Origin: Burkholderiaceae bacterium
GTDB taxonomy: Bacteria; Pseudomonadota; Gammaproteobacteria; Burkholderiales; Burkholderiaceae_D
Direction of reading: 5' to 3'
Assembly: GCA_019751755.1 (NCBI GenBank)
Contig: JAIENA010000223.1
Coordinates: forward strand, 1 to 37,384
DNA length: 37,384 nucleotides
Part shown: piece by piece, positions 27,999 through 35,184 of the stretch
How the letters are laid out: the number at the start of each line of letters is the position of its first letter
Numbering within the stretch: position 1 is the stretch's first letter
The notes under the pieces: generated by a model
What the model saw: only the letters and a program-made list of their open reading frames with translations
Database searches by the model: none
What the model was told of the DNA's origin: nothing
Program-made: the position numbers and the translations under genes

Positions 27999-28628
27999 AT
28001 GCGCGGCGATGCGCGGGCCTGGGTCCGCATGCCTTCGGGAAAACGCCTGGATTTGCTGAACCCGACCCCGTTTGACTGGGACGACGCCGACCTGGCGCTG
28101 GGCCTGGCGCGGACTTACCGCTGGGGTGGGCATTCAGCGTGGCCGCTACCGCTGTCGGTGGCGCAGCATTCGCTGACGGTGATGCAGTTGCGGCGCCTGT
28201 GGGCGGCCGACAGCGGCGAGACCCTGGCGCCCGACGTCGAGTTGCGCGAACTGTTGCACGACGCGGAAGAAGGCTTGCTGGGCTTCGACTGCATTTCCGT
28301 TCTTAAACCTTTTTTGGGTGAACAGTTCAAGGAACTCAGCCGGCGGCTCGAGCACGCGGTCTTCCTGCGCTATGGCTTGCCGCGCTGGACCCGCGATGGC
28401 CACCGCCTGCACAAGCGCGCCGACCGGCTGGCCGCCGCCAGCGAAGCCGTGCACGTGGTGGGCTGGTCGCGCAGTGAGGTGCGGCAAACCTTGAAAATCC
28501 GGGCGCAGCCGCTGGACACGGACCCGCTGCACGCCGTGTATGGCAGCCCGCCGTGGGAACCATGGCCGCCGGGGCTGGCGTGCGAACGGTTCCTGGCGAT
28601 GTTATATCAGTTAAAACAGCAGCTATAA
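27999..28628 (+). CDS. HD-domain phosphohydrolase (YfbR-like)
   Basis: A 209-residue protein with metal-binding HD-family residues: the GGHSAWPLPLSVAQHS segment and LLHDAEEGLLG supply the H...HD pattern, and the distal Asp is probably in HKRADRLAAASEA. HD proteins of this kind (E. coli YfbR is a 5'-deoxynucleotidase) hydrolyse phosphate esters of nucleotides. The N-terminus VRMPSGKRLDLLNPTPFDWDDADLALGLART is typical of uncharacterised YfbR-related proteins in Proteobacteria. The frame opens back to 27888, but the ATG at 27999 has an AGAGGA ribosome site and follows a -10 box at 27962, so the shorter form is chosen. The substrate is not known. Confidence 0.82.
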   Translation: MRGDARAWVRMPSGKRLDLLNPTPFDWDDADLALGLARTYRWGGHSAWPLPLSVAQHSLTVMQLRRLWAADSGETLAPDVELRELLHDAEEGLLGFDCISVLKPFLGEQFKELSRRLEHAVFLRYGLPRWTRDGHRLHKRADRLAAASEAVHVVGWSRSEVRQTLKIRAQPLDTDPLHAVYGSPPWEPWPPGLACERFLAMLYQLKQQL

Positions 28629-28679
28629 ATCCGCCCCCGACAGCCAGACCGGGCAAGGTGTTCTAATATGGCGTTTCTA

Positions 28680-28830
28680 AAGCGCTTTTCATGCTTATCC
28701 ACATCGTCTGTGGATAAGCATGTGGAAAACACCCCCTTGACAGGCCGGAGAGATAGGATTCAAGCGGGTTTCAATAAATTGCTGATTTCGCAGGCAAAAA
28801 TTTTCATCAAGAAAATCAAACACTTGCAAA
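28680..28830 (+). promoter_or_regulatory. DnaA-box/IHF element, copy 1
   Basis: Three DnaA-box-like 9-mers: TTATCCACA (28695-28703, perfect consensus), TGTGGATAA (28709-28717, perfect, inverted) and TGTGGAAAA (28721-28729, one mismatch, inverted). Spacers are 5 and 3 nt. A perfect match to the IHF consensus WATCAANNNNTTR (AATCAA, 4 nt, TTG) lies at 28814-28826. Conserved with copy 2 are AAGCGCTTTT at the left edge, TTGACAG, GCGGGTTTCAA and an ATTTTCA block. Downstream to about 28880 the DNA is very AT-rich. The sites are seen in the sequence; DnaA and IHF binding is inference. Confidence 0.7.
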
Positions 28831-29039
28831 TCGCTTGATGCAGCACAAAAAATTATTTTTTGCCGATTGAAAAAAAAGTTCGGCGATTGCTCCGATAACG
28901 GGCATGCCCGGGGCGCGGCACCCCGGAACCCTTTGACAAATATTCAGCCGAGGAATAGTGTTGCTGAAACGGATGCACGAATCGGCGGCCCGTGTCTTGA
29001 GGTAGTACACGCCGACGATTGATTAGCCACAGGAATCTG
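28831..29039 (+). other. Intergenic stretch before the response regulator
   Basis: AT-rich to about 28880, then a CCGGGG/CCCCGG hairpin (28908-28926) and a probable promoter at 28933-28961. No reading frame is credible here. Confidence 0.5.
28933..28961 (+). promoter_or_regulatory. Probable sigma-70 promoter of the response regulator
   Basis: TTGACA (28933-28938, perfect -35), 17-bp spacer, TAGTGT (28956-28961; matches the -10 only at its three most conserved bases). It lies about 80 bp upstream of the ATG at 29040. Confidence 0.45.
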
Positions 29040-29762
29040 ATGACCGTGAAAGAAGAAAGTAACCCGGACTGGATGATTGAAGAAGATGCGCCTGCCGGCG
29101 CGGACCCAAATGGCGCAACCGGGCCGGCCCCCTGGCGGGTGCTGATTGTGGACGACGATGTCGACGTCCATGTGGTGACCAAATTCTCGCTCAGTAACGC
29201 CTGCTTCCAGGGCCGCCGGCTCAGCTTCCTGCACGCCTATAGTGGCGATGAGGCGCTGACCGTGTTGCGCAACAACCCGGACGTGGCCCTGGTGTTGCTG
29301 GATGTCATCATGGAGACCAGCGACGCCGGCTTGCGCGTCGCGCGCCAGATCCGCGACGAATTGCACAACAAGCTGCTCCGCATCGTGCTGCGGACCGGCC
29401 AGCCGGGCCAGGCGCTGGAACACAGCATCATTCTCGATTACGACATCAATGATTTCTGGTGCAAGAGCGACCTGACCACCCGTAAATTGTTTACCACGGT
29501 GATTTCATCGCTGCGCGGCTATGCGGGGCTGGCGGAACAGGAACAGCGCATCGCGGCCCTGCAGGCACAGTTGGGGCGCCAGGTCGGGTTCACGCTCGAT
29601 GGCGACAACCGCATTGTCGACGCCAGCGCCAAAGCCGTCGCCCTGCTGGGCGCCGCCAGGGAAGAGTTACTGGGCGCGCAAGTCTCGGTGCCGGTGCCGG
29701 CGGCCGATGCCGTGGACCCGATGGCGCTGCCACCGGCAAAGCACTGGATACGCATACAGTAA
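29040..29762 (+). CDS. Orphan response regulator (receiver domain with short PAS-like tail)
   Basis: A 240-residue protein with an N-terminal receiver domain (about 30-165): WRVLIVDDDVDVHVV gives the acidic pocket, VALVLLDVIME the phospho-acceptor Asp, and IVLRTGQPGQA the switch threonine region. The receiver resembles the N-terminus of large response regulators that continue into DUF3369 and HD-GYP or GGDEF domains. Here only about 75 residues follow: a coiled-coil bridge and the start of a PAS-like fold (LDGDNRIVDASAKAVALLGA), then a stop. No DNA-binding or enzymatic output is present. The start at 29040 is chosen for its AGGA at 29031-29034; the frame opens slightly further upstream. It may act by protein interaction, or be the truncated remnant of a larger regulator. 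It is flanked on both sides by the DnaA-box/IHF elements. Confidence 0.85.
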   Translation: MTVKEESNPDWMIEEDAPAGADPNGATGPAPWRVLIVDDDVDVHVVTKFSLSNACFQGRRLSFLHAYSGDEALTVLRNNPDVALVLLDVIMETSDAGLRVARQIRDELHNKLLRIVLRTGQPGQALEHSIILDYDINDFWCKSDLTTRKLFTTVISSLRGYAGLAEQEQRIAALQAQLGRQVGFTLDGDNRIVDASAKAVALLGAAREELLGAQVSVPVPAADAVDPMALPPAKHWIRIQ

Positions 29763-30110
29763 TCATCTCCCGTCAACTTGCCGGGATTGTCACCGCATCG
29801 TGCCATCATGTTTGCTCGCTGGCGCCTTCGCGGGCCACCCGGAAGTGGCTAAGTGGCGGATTGTTAAGCGCTTTTTCCGATATCCACAGAGTATGTGGAT
29901 ATCTTTGTGGACAAGCCCCACTTGACAGCCCGCACGGCCTGCAACCATGCGGGTTTCAACAAACTGCCCGTTCAAACGGCAGAAATTTTCACCTTAAAAA
30001 TCAAGCACTTGGCAAAGCACTGAAATCCACGCGAAAATTTTTTGCGAGTTTACGTGCAGGCAATTTTTGTGCATAAGTACGGCTGACTTTGCAGGCCCAT
30101 CCGTGCCCGC
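29763..30110. other. Intergenic stretch after the response regulator
   Basis: Holds DnaA-box/IHF element copy 2 (29866-30015), preceded by two small hairpins (TCCCG/CGGGA at 29768-29786 and GCCAC/GTGGC near 29834-29848) without T tracts, and followed by AT-rich DNA to about 30070. No reading frame here looks real. Confidence 0.6.
29866..30015 (+). promoter_or_regulatory. DnaA-box/IHF element, copy 2
   Basis: Same order, orientation and spacing as copy 1, shifted by 1185 bp. Boxes are ATATCCACA (29880-29888), TGTGGATAT (29894-29902) and TGTGGACAA (29906-29914), each one mismatch from consensus, with 5- and 3-nt spacers. A perfect IHF consensus match lies at 29999-30011. From the third box on (29906-30015 against 28721-30 onward to 28830), 77 of 110 positions are identical without any gap, by hand count. 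Confidence 0.7.
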
Positions 30111-30335
30111 TCAATGGGGCGGGCGGCGCCGCAAATCCGGGTGCAGCAGCACCCGTTCAATCACTTCCGCGCGCACATTGTTCGACTTCATATATTCGAT
30201 CGCGCACAGCGTCGAGAAACAATCTTGCACCGCAATGCCTTTGTTGACGATTTCACTACAATGCGCGTCGCTGCGGGGCTGATGGGATGACTGCATGACC
30301 GGCGCTGGCCGCTCTAACACCGCGTGTGCTTCCAT
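30111..30335 (-). CDS. Small protein of unknown function (74 residues)
   Basis: A 74-residue soluble protein, MEAHAVLERPAPVMQSS at the start, with a likely helical C-terminal half (AIEYMKSNNVRAEVIERVLL) ending in a basic tail (HPDLRRRPPH). I do not recognise the family. Its reality is supported by AAGGAG six bases before the ATG and a promoter at 30379-30406. The frame is open further upstream to 30464, but that would overlap the promoter and the chromate gene. It is divergent from the chromate-transporter pair and adjoins DnaA-box element copy 2. Confidence 0.7.
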   Translation of the reverse strand: MEAHAVLERPAPVMQSSHQPRSDAHCSEIVNKGIAVQDCFSTLCAIEYMKSNNVRAEVIERVLLHPDLRRRPPH

Positions 30336-30378
30336 TGTGGCTCCTTCACATTGGGGGGCCGCTATCGGCCGTGAAGGG

Positions 30379-30406
30379 AGTATCGAACAATAAATCTGGA
30401 AGTCAA
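30379..30406 (-). promoter_or_regulatory. Sigma-70 promoter of the 74-residue gene
   Basis: On the minus strand TTGACT (30406-30401), 16-bp spacer, GATACT (30384-30379). A transcript would start near 30372 with a leader of about 37 nt carrying AAGGAG before the ATG at 30335. Confidence 0.55.
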
Positions 30407-30419
30407 GGATAATAGGGGG

Positions 30420-31001
30420 ATGATTCCTGAAGAAAACCCGCTCGATGCCCGCCGGCGGCCGCAATCATTGGCCGACCTGTTTTTCTCTTTTACCATCCTG
30501 GCCCTGCAAGGGTTTGGCGGCGTGCTGGCGGTGGTGCAGCGCGAACTGGTCGAACGCAAGCGCTGGCTGACCCAGGAAGAATTCACCGAAGAATTGGCCG
30601 TGGCGCAAGTCATGCCGGGGCCCAACGTGGTCAACCTGTCGCTGGTGATCGGCGCGCGTTATTTCGGCATGCCGGGCGCGGCGGCGGCGCTGGCCGGCAT
30701 GCTGGCGATCCCCCTGCTGTTGATCATTGCGCTGGCGCTGGTGCATGCGCGCTTTGCCGACCATCCAGGCGTGGCCGGCGCGCTGCGCGGCATGGCGGCG
30801 GTGTCGGCCGGCATGATCGCCGCCACCGGCGTCAAGCTGGCGGCCTCGCTGCGGCGCCACCCGCTGCCGCGGGCGCTGGGCCTGGGGGTGGCCGCGCTGG
30901 TGGTGCTGTTGCTGGTGTGGCTGCGGATACCGCTGCTGTATGTGCTGGGCGGACTGGGCACGCTGTGCTGCCTGCTGACTTACCGGAACCTCAAATCATG
31001 A
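30420..31001 (+). CDS. Chromate transporter family protein, first half
   Basis: A 193-residue membrane protein of the CHR family in its short-chain (single-domain) form. LFFSFTILALQGFGGVLAVVQRELVERKRWL is the conserved N-terminal segment with the family GGxxA region, and AQVMPGPNVVNLSLVIGARYFG carries the diagnostic PGPN motif (about 66-69). About five hydrophobic segments follow. Short-chain CHR proteins work in pairs with opposite membrane topology, and the partner gene overlaps by four bases (ATGA). CHR members export chromate or, in some cases, have other anion or unknown roles; resistance is not proven by sequence. AAGGA lies about 10 nt before the ATG. Confidence 0.9.
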   Translation: MIPEENPLDARRRPQSLADLFFSFTILALQGFGGVLAVVQRELVERKRWLTQEEFTEELAVAQVMPGPNVVNLSLVIGARYFGMPGAAAALAGMLAIPLLLIIALALVHARFADHPGVAGALRGMAAVSAGMIAATGVKLAASLRRHPLPRALGLGVAALVVLLLVWLRIPLLYVLGGLGTLCCLLTYRNLKS

Positions 31002-31573
31002 CCACCATCGTATTGACCTGGAGCGACTGGCTCAACCTGTTTGGCCACTACTTACTGCTGTCGCTGATGTCGGTGGGCGGGGCGATTTCGACGACGGCGG
31101 AAATGCACCGCCTGCTGGTGGAACAGCACCACTGGCTGACCCCGCAACAATTCAATGATGCGATCGCGCTGGCGCAGGCGGCGCCCGGCCCGAACGTGCT
31201 GTTTGTCGCGCTGATGGGGTGGAAGGTCGGGATCAATGCCGGCAGCTACACGGCCGCCATGCTGGGCGTGGCGGTCACCATGACGGGCATTATGCTGCCC
31301 AGCACCACGCTGACCTACATGGCGTCGCAATGGCTGCACCGCAACCGCGACCTGCGCGGTGTGCGCGCATTCAAACAGGGTATGGCGCCGGTGGTGGTCG
31401 GCATGCTGGTCGCGACCGGCATCATCCTGGCCACCACCAGCGCGGCGACCCTTGCTCACTGGCCACTGTGGGCGCTGTCACTGACCGCCGGCATCATCAT
31501 CTGGCGCACCAGCATCCACTTGCTGTGGCTGCTGGGCGCCGGCGCCGTGCTGGGCTGGTTCCAGCTGGTGTAG
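30998..31573 (+). CDS. Chromate transporter family protein, second half
   Basis: A 191-residue CHR-family membrane protein, partner of the preceding gene. WLNLFGHYLLLSLMSVGGAISTTAEMHRLLVEQHHWL is the equivalent N-terminal segment, and ALAQAAPGPNVLFVALMGWKVG carries the PGPN motif. Five or six hydrophobic segments follow. The start at 30998 is fixed by the ATGA overlap; a longer in-frame opening from 30917 would sit inside the first gene. Together the two halves correspond to one full-length ChrA-type transporter. Confidence 0.9.
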   Translation: MTTIVLTWSDWLNLFGHYLLLSLMSVGGAISTTAEMHRLLVEQHHWLTPQQFNDAIALAQAAPGPNVLFVALMGWKVGINAGSYTAAMLGVAVTMTGIMLPSTTLTYMASQWLHRNRDLRGVRAFKQGMAPVVVGMLVATGIILATTSAATLAHWPLWALSLTAGIIIWRTSIHLLWLLGAGAVLGWFQLV

Positions 31574-31598
31574 CGCCCCCGTCACACCGGGTGTGGCA

Positions 31599-32165
31599 TT
31601 ACTCTTTGACGGCTTCGATCGCGAACGTCAGCGTCACTTCATCGCTGACATGCGGCGCGTATTTGCCGGCGCCGAAGTCCGAACGCAGGATTTTTGCCAC
31701 GGCGTTGGCGCCGCACGCATCTTTCTTCAGCATGGGGTGCGGCATGCACTGGAACGACGTCACCGTCAGGCTGACTGGCTTGGTCACGCCCTTGATGGTC
31801 AGATTGCCGTCCACCGAGGCCACCTTGTCACCGTTGAAATTGACCTTGGTGGATTTGTAGGTGATGGTCGGGAACTTGGCGGTGGCCAGGAAATCCTCCC
31901 CCTGGATGTGGTTGTTGAACGTGGCGTAGCCGGTGTTGACCGACTTGGCGTCGATGGTCACGTCCACGGAACCGGTCTTGGCGGCCTTGTCGATGGTGAT
32001 CTTGCCGGTGGTGGTGTCAAAGCGGCTGACCTGGTTCGAATAGCCGAAGTGGCTGTATTCGAAACGGGGATAGGTGTGGGTGCCGTCGATGACATAGGTT
32101 TCCGGCGCGGCGGTGGCCGCCAGCGAGATACCGGCGGCGATCAGCAGGGCAACGATTTGTTTCAT
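31599..32165 (-). CDS. YceI family periplasmic protein
   Basis: A 188-residue secreted protein with a clear signal peptide (MKQIVALLIAAGISLAATAA). The mature part is a standard YceI lipocalin-like barrel: YVIDGTHTYPRFEYSHFGYSNQVSRFDTTTGKI, DAKSVNTGYATFNNHIQGEDFLATAKFPTITY and DGNLTIKGVTKPVSLTV are close to the E. coli YceI consensus. A Cys pair (FQCMP and KDACGAN) may form a disulfide. YceI proteins bind isoprenoid or amphiphilic ligands in the periplasm. GGAG precedes the ATG by seven bases. The gene is convergent to the chromate pair (25 bp) and lies downstream of a long inverted repeat at 32227-32266. Confidence 0.93.
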   Translation of the reverse strand: MKQIVALLIAAGISLAATAAPETYVIDGTHTYPRFEYSHFGYSNQVSRFDTTTGKITIDKAAKTGSVDVTIDAKSVNTGYATFNNHIQGEDFLATAKFPTITYKSTKVNFNGDKVASVDGNLTIKGVTKPVSLTVTSFQCMPHPMLKKDACGANAVAKILRSDFGAGKYAPHVSDEVTLTFAIEAVKE

Positions 32166-32182
32166 AGATTCACTCCAATCAA

Positions 32183-32207
32183 TGTGTGGGAACGACTTGT
32201 GTGGGAA
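32183..32207. repeat. Direct repeat TGTGTGGGAA (two copies, 15-bp period)
   Basis: Two exact copies at 32183-32192 and 32198-32207, between the long inverted repeat and the YceI ribosome site. They could be regulator half-sites. Confidence 0.6.
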
Positions 32208-32226
32208 TCATTATGACCATCGAGAA

Positions 32227-32266
32227 TTCGATTGTAAAACGGAAAATTTCCCGCATTACAATCGAA
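32227..32266. promoter_or_regulatory. Long inverted repeat upstream of yceI-type gene, operator candidate
   Basis: TTCGATTGTAA (32227-32237) and TTACAATCGAA (32256-32266) are perfect inverted arms of 11 bp with an 18-bp centre that itself contains the dyad GGAAAATTTCC. It lies 62-101 bp upstream of the YceI ATG and just after the serine acetyltransferase stop. No T tract follows, so an operator is more likely than a terminator. Confidence 0.55.
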
Positions 32267-32277
32267 AAAATCGATCA

Positions 32278-33207
32278 TTAGCGGCATTCATTGCGCATCT
32301 GCGCCTGCTGCACATTCGAGTTCGGCGGCACGCTCTGCGTCAGCCACACATTGCCGCCGATGGTCGAGCCGGCGCCGATGGTGATACGCCCCAGCACGGT
32401 CGCGCCCGCGTAAATCACCACATCATCCTCGACAATCGGATGGCGTGGCGTACCCTTGATCAGCGCGCCGCTGGCGTCAGCCGGGAAGCGCTTGGCGCCC
32501 AGCGTCACGTGCTGGTACAGGCGCACGCCCTGGCCCAGGATCGCCGTCTCGCCAACCACCACGCCGGTGCCATGGTCGATGAAGAAACTGGCGCCGATGG
32601 TGGCGGCCGGGTGGATGTCGACGCCGGTCTTGGTGTGCGCAATGTCGGCAATCAACCGCGCAATAAAGGGCGAACCGAGTTTATGCAGCATGTGTGCGAT
32701 GCGGTAATGCAGGATGGCGATGGTGCCCGGATAGCACAGCATGATTTCCGCGATCGAGGTGGCGGCCGGATCGCCGGCAAACGCCGCATGCACGTCCGAC
32801 ACCAGCAACGCCCGCACTTGCGGCAAGCCGGCGGCAAAGTCACGCGTGATGGCATAGGCTTTGTGCGTCAGCGCTTCCTCATTGAAGCCATCGAATTCGG
32901 GCGAGAACTGCAAACCGCGCCGCACCTGTTCGGTCAGGCGGTTCAAGGTGGTGTTGAGGGTGTCGCCGACAAAGTAATCGATGCTTTCATCGGTCAGGTT
33001 CGGTCGCCCGTAATGGGTCGGGAACAGCACGGCGGAAATCCCGTCGACAATCGCCACCAGCGCTTCGCGCGACGGCAATTCGCGCACCCTGCCCTGGTGA
33101 CGAATATTATGGGTCGCTTCGCGCGACACGCGCAGTTGCTCAATCACGGGGCCCAGGTTCCAGTGCGGTGCACGCACGCCGGTGCCGTCAAAAGTATCGA
33201 TGGTCAT
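32278..33207 (-). CDS. Serine O-acetyltransferase, EpsC type
   Basis: A 309-residue left-handed beta-helix acetyltransferase that would make O-acetylserine from serine and acetyl-CoA, the first committed step of cysteine synthesis. The N-terminal helical part (1-180) is the long form seen in EpsC-like proteins. The hexapeptide repeats begin near residue 195: GVDIHPAATIGASFFIDHGTGVVVGETA carries the conserved Asp and His of the active site, followed by VRLYQHVTLGAKRFP and VIYAGATVLGRITIGAGSTIGGNVWLT. The short C-terminal tail ends NVQQAQMRNECR. On the minus strand TATACT lies only four bases before the ATG, so if it is a -10 the message would be nearly leaderless or start further in; no Shine-Dalgarno is seen. 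No other sulfur-assimilation gene is adjacent. Confidence 0.9.
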   Translation of the reverse strand: MTIDTFDGTGVRAPHWNLGPVIEQLRVSREATHNIRHQGRVRELPSREALVAIVDGISAVLFPTHYGRPNLTDESIDYFVGDTLNTTLNRLTEQVRRGLQFSPEFDGFNEEALTHKAYAITRDFAAGLPQVRALLVSDVHAAFAGDPAATSIAEIMLCYPGTIAILHYRIAHMLHKLGSPFIARLIADIAHTKTGVDIHPAATIGASFFIDHGTGVVVGETAILGQGVRLYQHVTLGAKRFPADASGALIKGTPRHPIVEDDVVIYAGATVLGRITIGAGSTIGGNVWLTQSVPPNSNVQQAQMRNECR

Positions 33208-33361
33208 GGCAGTATATAAATATCACTCTATTCAACAAACAATGGTTGAGCTTAATGAGCCGGTACGGCCACGCGAAAGAATAATTACAAACTTAGATAT
33301 GCGGAAAGCGCATAACGATCGCGTGGCGTAAAATACCGCTCCGCATAACAATACACGCCAG

Positions 33362-34549
33362 ATGAATATTCTGCTGACCGTGCTGCTGGCCGGCCTGACC
33401 ATGGTGGGTCCGCTGGCCATCGACACTTACCTGCCCTCGTTCCCCGCCATCGCGCAAACCTTTGGCGCCAGCCCGATGGCGATCCAGCAAACGCTGTCGC
33501 TATTCCTGTTCTGTTTTGCCTTCATGATGCTGTTTTACGGCACGCTGTCGGACTCGTTCGGCCGCCGCCCCGTGATCATCTGGTCGCTGGTGCTGTATGT
33601 GATCGCGTCCGTCGGCGCGGCGCTGGCGCCTACCTTTGGCGTATTGCTGGCGTGCCGCATCGTGCAAGGCTTGTCGTCCGGCGCCGGCTCCGTGGTGGGC
33701 CGCGCCATCGTGCAAGACCGCTTCAGCGGCATCGAAGCGCAAAAGATCCTGGCCAACGTGATGATGGTGTTCGGCCTGGCGCCGGCGATTGCTCCGATCC
33801 TGGGCGGTTGGCTGCAAGTGTCGCTGGGCTGGCGCTCGATTTTCTGGTTCCTGGCCGCGTTCGGCGTGGTGATGATCGTGGCGGTGCAGCGCGGCCTGCC
33901 GGAAAGCTTGCCGGTGCAGCAGCGCCACCCGTTCCATCTGGGCGCCATCGCCCGCAATTACTGGAGCGTGCTGCGCCACCGCCAGTTCCTGCTGGTGTCG
34001 GTGGCGGTCGGCATGGCGTTCGGCGGCTTCGCGCTGTACATCGGTTCGGCCGCCTATTTCATTATGCATATCCTGCGCTTGCCGGAAACCGCCTTTGCCT
34101 GGCTGTTCATCCCGCTGATCAGCGGCATGGTAATCGGTTCCGCGCTGGCGTCGAAGTTCGCGCACCGATATACCCAGCGCGCACAAATCCGGCTCAGCTA
34201 TGTGCTGATGGCGGTGGCGGCGCTGGCCAACGTGGCCTATAACTATGTGTTTGCCGCCGAAGTGCCGTGGGCGGTGCTGCCGCTGTTCCTGTATTCGTTT
34301 GCACTGGCCATTTCAATGCCGCCGATGACCTTGATGGCGCTGAACCATTTCCCCAATAACAGCGGACTGGCGTCGTCGATGCAATCGTTTATTCAGATGA
34401 TCCTGTTTGCGCTGGTGTCCGGCCTGCTGGCGCCAATGCTGTTCGACAGCGCCTTCCATCTCGCCTGCGGTGTGCTGGGCTGCCTGGCTGTCAGCTTGCT
34501 AGCGTGGCTGATTGCGCAACAGGGTAAAGAGTTTTCCGCCAACCCGTAA
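33362..34549 (+). CDS. Bcr/CflA family MFS drug exporter
   Basis: A 395-residue inner-membrane protein with 12 likely membrane segments. The N-terminus LLAGLTMVGPLAIDTYLPSFPAIAQTF is the hallmark of the Bcr/CflA subfamily of drug:H+ antiporters. The MFS motif A is present in the loop after helix 2 as GTLSDSFGRRPVII, and the antiporter motif C region as APAIAPILGGWLQ. Subfamily members export bicyclomycin, chloramphenicol, sulfonamides or cysteine; the substrate here is unknown. The nearby serine acetyltransferase makes cysteine-pathway export a possibility only. The DUF1877 gene follows after 21 bp on the same strand. Confidence 0.92.
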   Translation: MNILLTVLLAGLTMVGPLAIDTYLPSFPAIAQTFGASPMAIQQTLSLFLFCFAFMMLFYGTLSDSFGRRPVIIWSLVLYVIASVGAALAPTFGVLLACRIVQGLSSGAGSVVGRAIVQDRFSGIEAQKILANVMMVFGLAPAIAPILGGWLQVSLGWRSIFWFLAAFGVVMIVAVQRGLPESLPVQQRHPFHLGAIARNYWSVLRHRQFLLVSVAVGMAFGGFALYIGSAAYFIMHILRLPETAFAWLFIPLISGMVIGSALASKFAHRYTQRAQIRLSYVLMAVAALANVAYNYVFAAEVPWAVLPLFLYSFALAISMPPMTLMALNHFPNNSGLASSMQSFIQMILFALVSGLLAPMLFDSAFHLACGVLGCLAVSLLAWLIAQQGKEFSANP

Positions 34550-34570
34550 CGGCCATGCTAGGATTTCCAT

Positions 34571-35122
34571 ATGGGAATCTCATGTATCGCAACCGCCGTC
34601 AGCGATGGCAATATCCGCCGCGTCCTGGCCGACCCGCCGCTGGTATGGCGTCTGGTCGCACCGGACGACGACGGCGTCTACCTGGCTGAAATCGGCTTTG
34701 ACAACGCCGCCCTGGCGCCAGAGGTGCCAACCCTGCTCTGTCAAGGCCACCAGCGCTGCCTGCTCGACCTCGATCGCCTGTGGGATGGCCTGGGCGCCTG
34801 CCTGCGCCATTGCGCCCCGCGCATGCCCGGCTTTTTCGACGACGCCCAGCCGCTGGGCCATATCGATGTCGGCTATGGTCCGGCGCTATACCACCGCGCC
34901 AGTACCATGGCGCGCATTGCCGAAGCGTGCGCCGGCATCAGCGACGAACAGTTGCTGTCCGCCTTGAAGAGTGCCGATTTCGATGGCGTGTATCTGGGCG
35001 ATGTGTGGGAGCGCCGCAACCAGGAAGTGGCGACCTGCCTGACCGATTGCTACGCCGAATTCCAGGCCTTCGCGGCCTTTACGGCGCGCCACCAGTTGGG
35101 CGCGGTAATCCACATGATGTGA
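34571..35122 (+). CDS. DUF1877 (YfbM-like) protein
   Basis: A 183-residue soluble protein resembling the DUF1877/YfbM family: MGISCIATAVSDGNIRRVLADP at the start, CLLDLDRLWDGLGACL in the middle and the C-terminal helical stretch ERRNQEVATCLTDCYAEFQAFAAFTARHQLGAVIHMM. Family function is unknown. AGGA lies about eight bases before the ATG. It follows the Bcr/CflA exporter by 21 bp with no visible terminator, so the two are probably co-transcribed. Confidence 0.78.
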   Translation: MGISCIATAVSDGNIRRVLADPPLVWRLVAPDDDGVYLAEIGFDNAALAPEVPTLLCQGHQRCLLDLDRLWDGLGACLRHCAPRMPGFFDDAQPLGHIDVGYGPALYHRASTMARIAEACAGISDEQLLSALKSADFDGVYLGDVWERRNQEVATCLTDCYAEFQAFAAFTARHQLGAVIHMM

Positions 35123-35164
35123 CCGGCGGCGGGCGCCGGGGCAGGTCCCCGCCAGCACCGGTCA
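35120..35164. terminator. Long hairpin between convergent genes
   Basis: TGACCGG / CCGGTCA outer arms with an inner GGCGGG / CCCGCC stem, beginning at the DUF1877 stop codon and lying before the convergent small gene's stop (35185). There is no T tract; it probably limits read-through in both directions. Confidence 0.45.
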
Positions 35165-35184
35165 GGTCGCTGGCCTATGGTGAC

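Noticed and set aside
28680..28830. TTGACAG in both DnaA-box elements as a promoter -35
   Set aside because: No -10 box at 16-18 bp in either copy; conservation is better explained as part of the element.
28680..30015. Chromosomal origin of replication
   Set aside because: DnaA boxes are present but none of the usual neighbours (dnaA, dnaN, parAB, gidA) is nearby and the element is duplicated; an accessory DnaA locus fits better.
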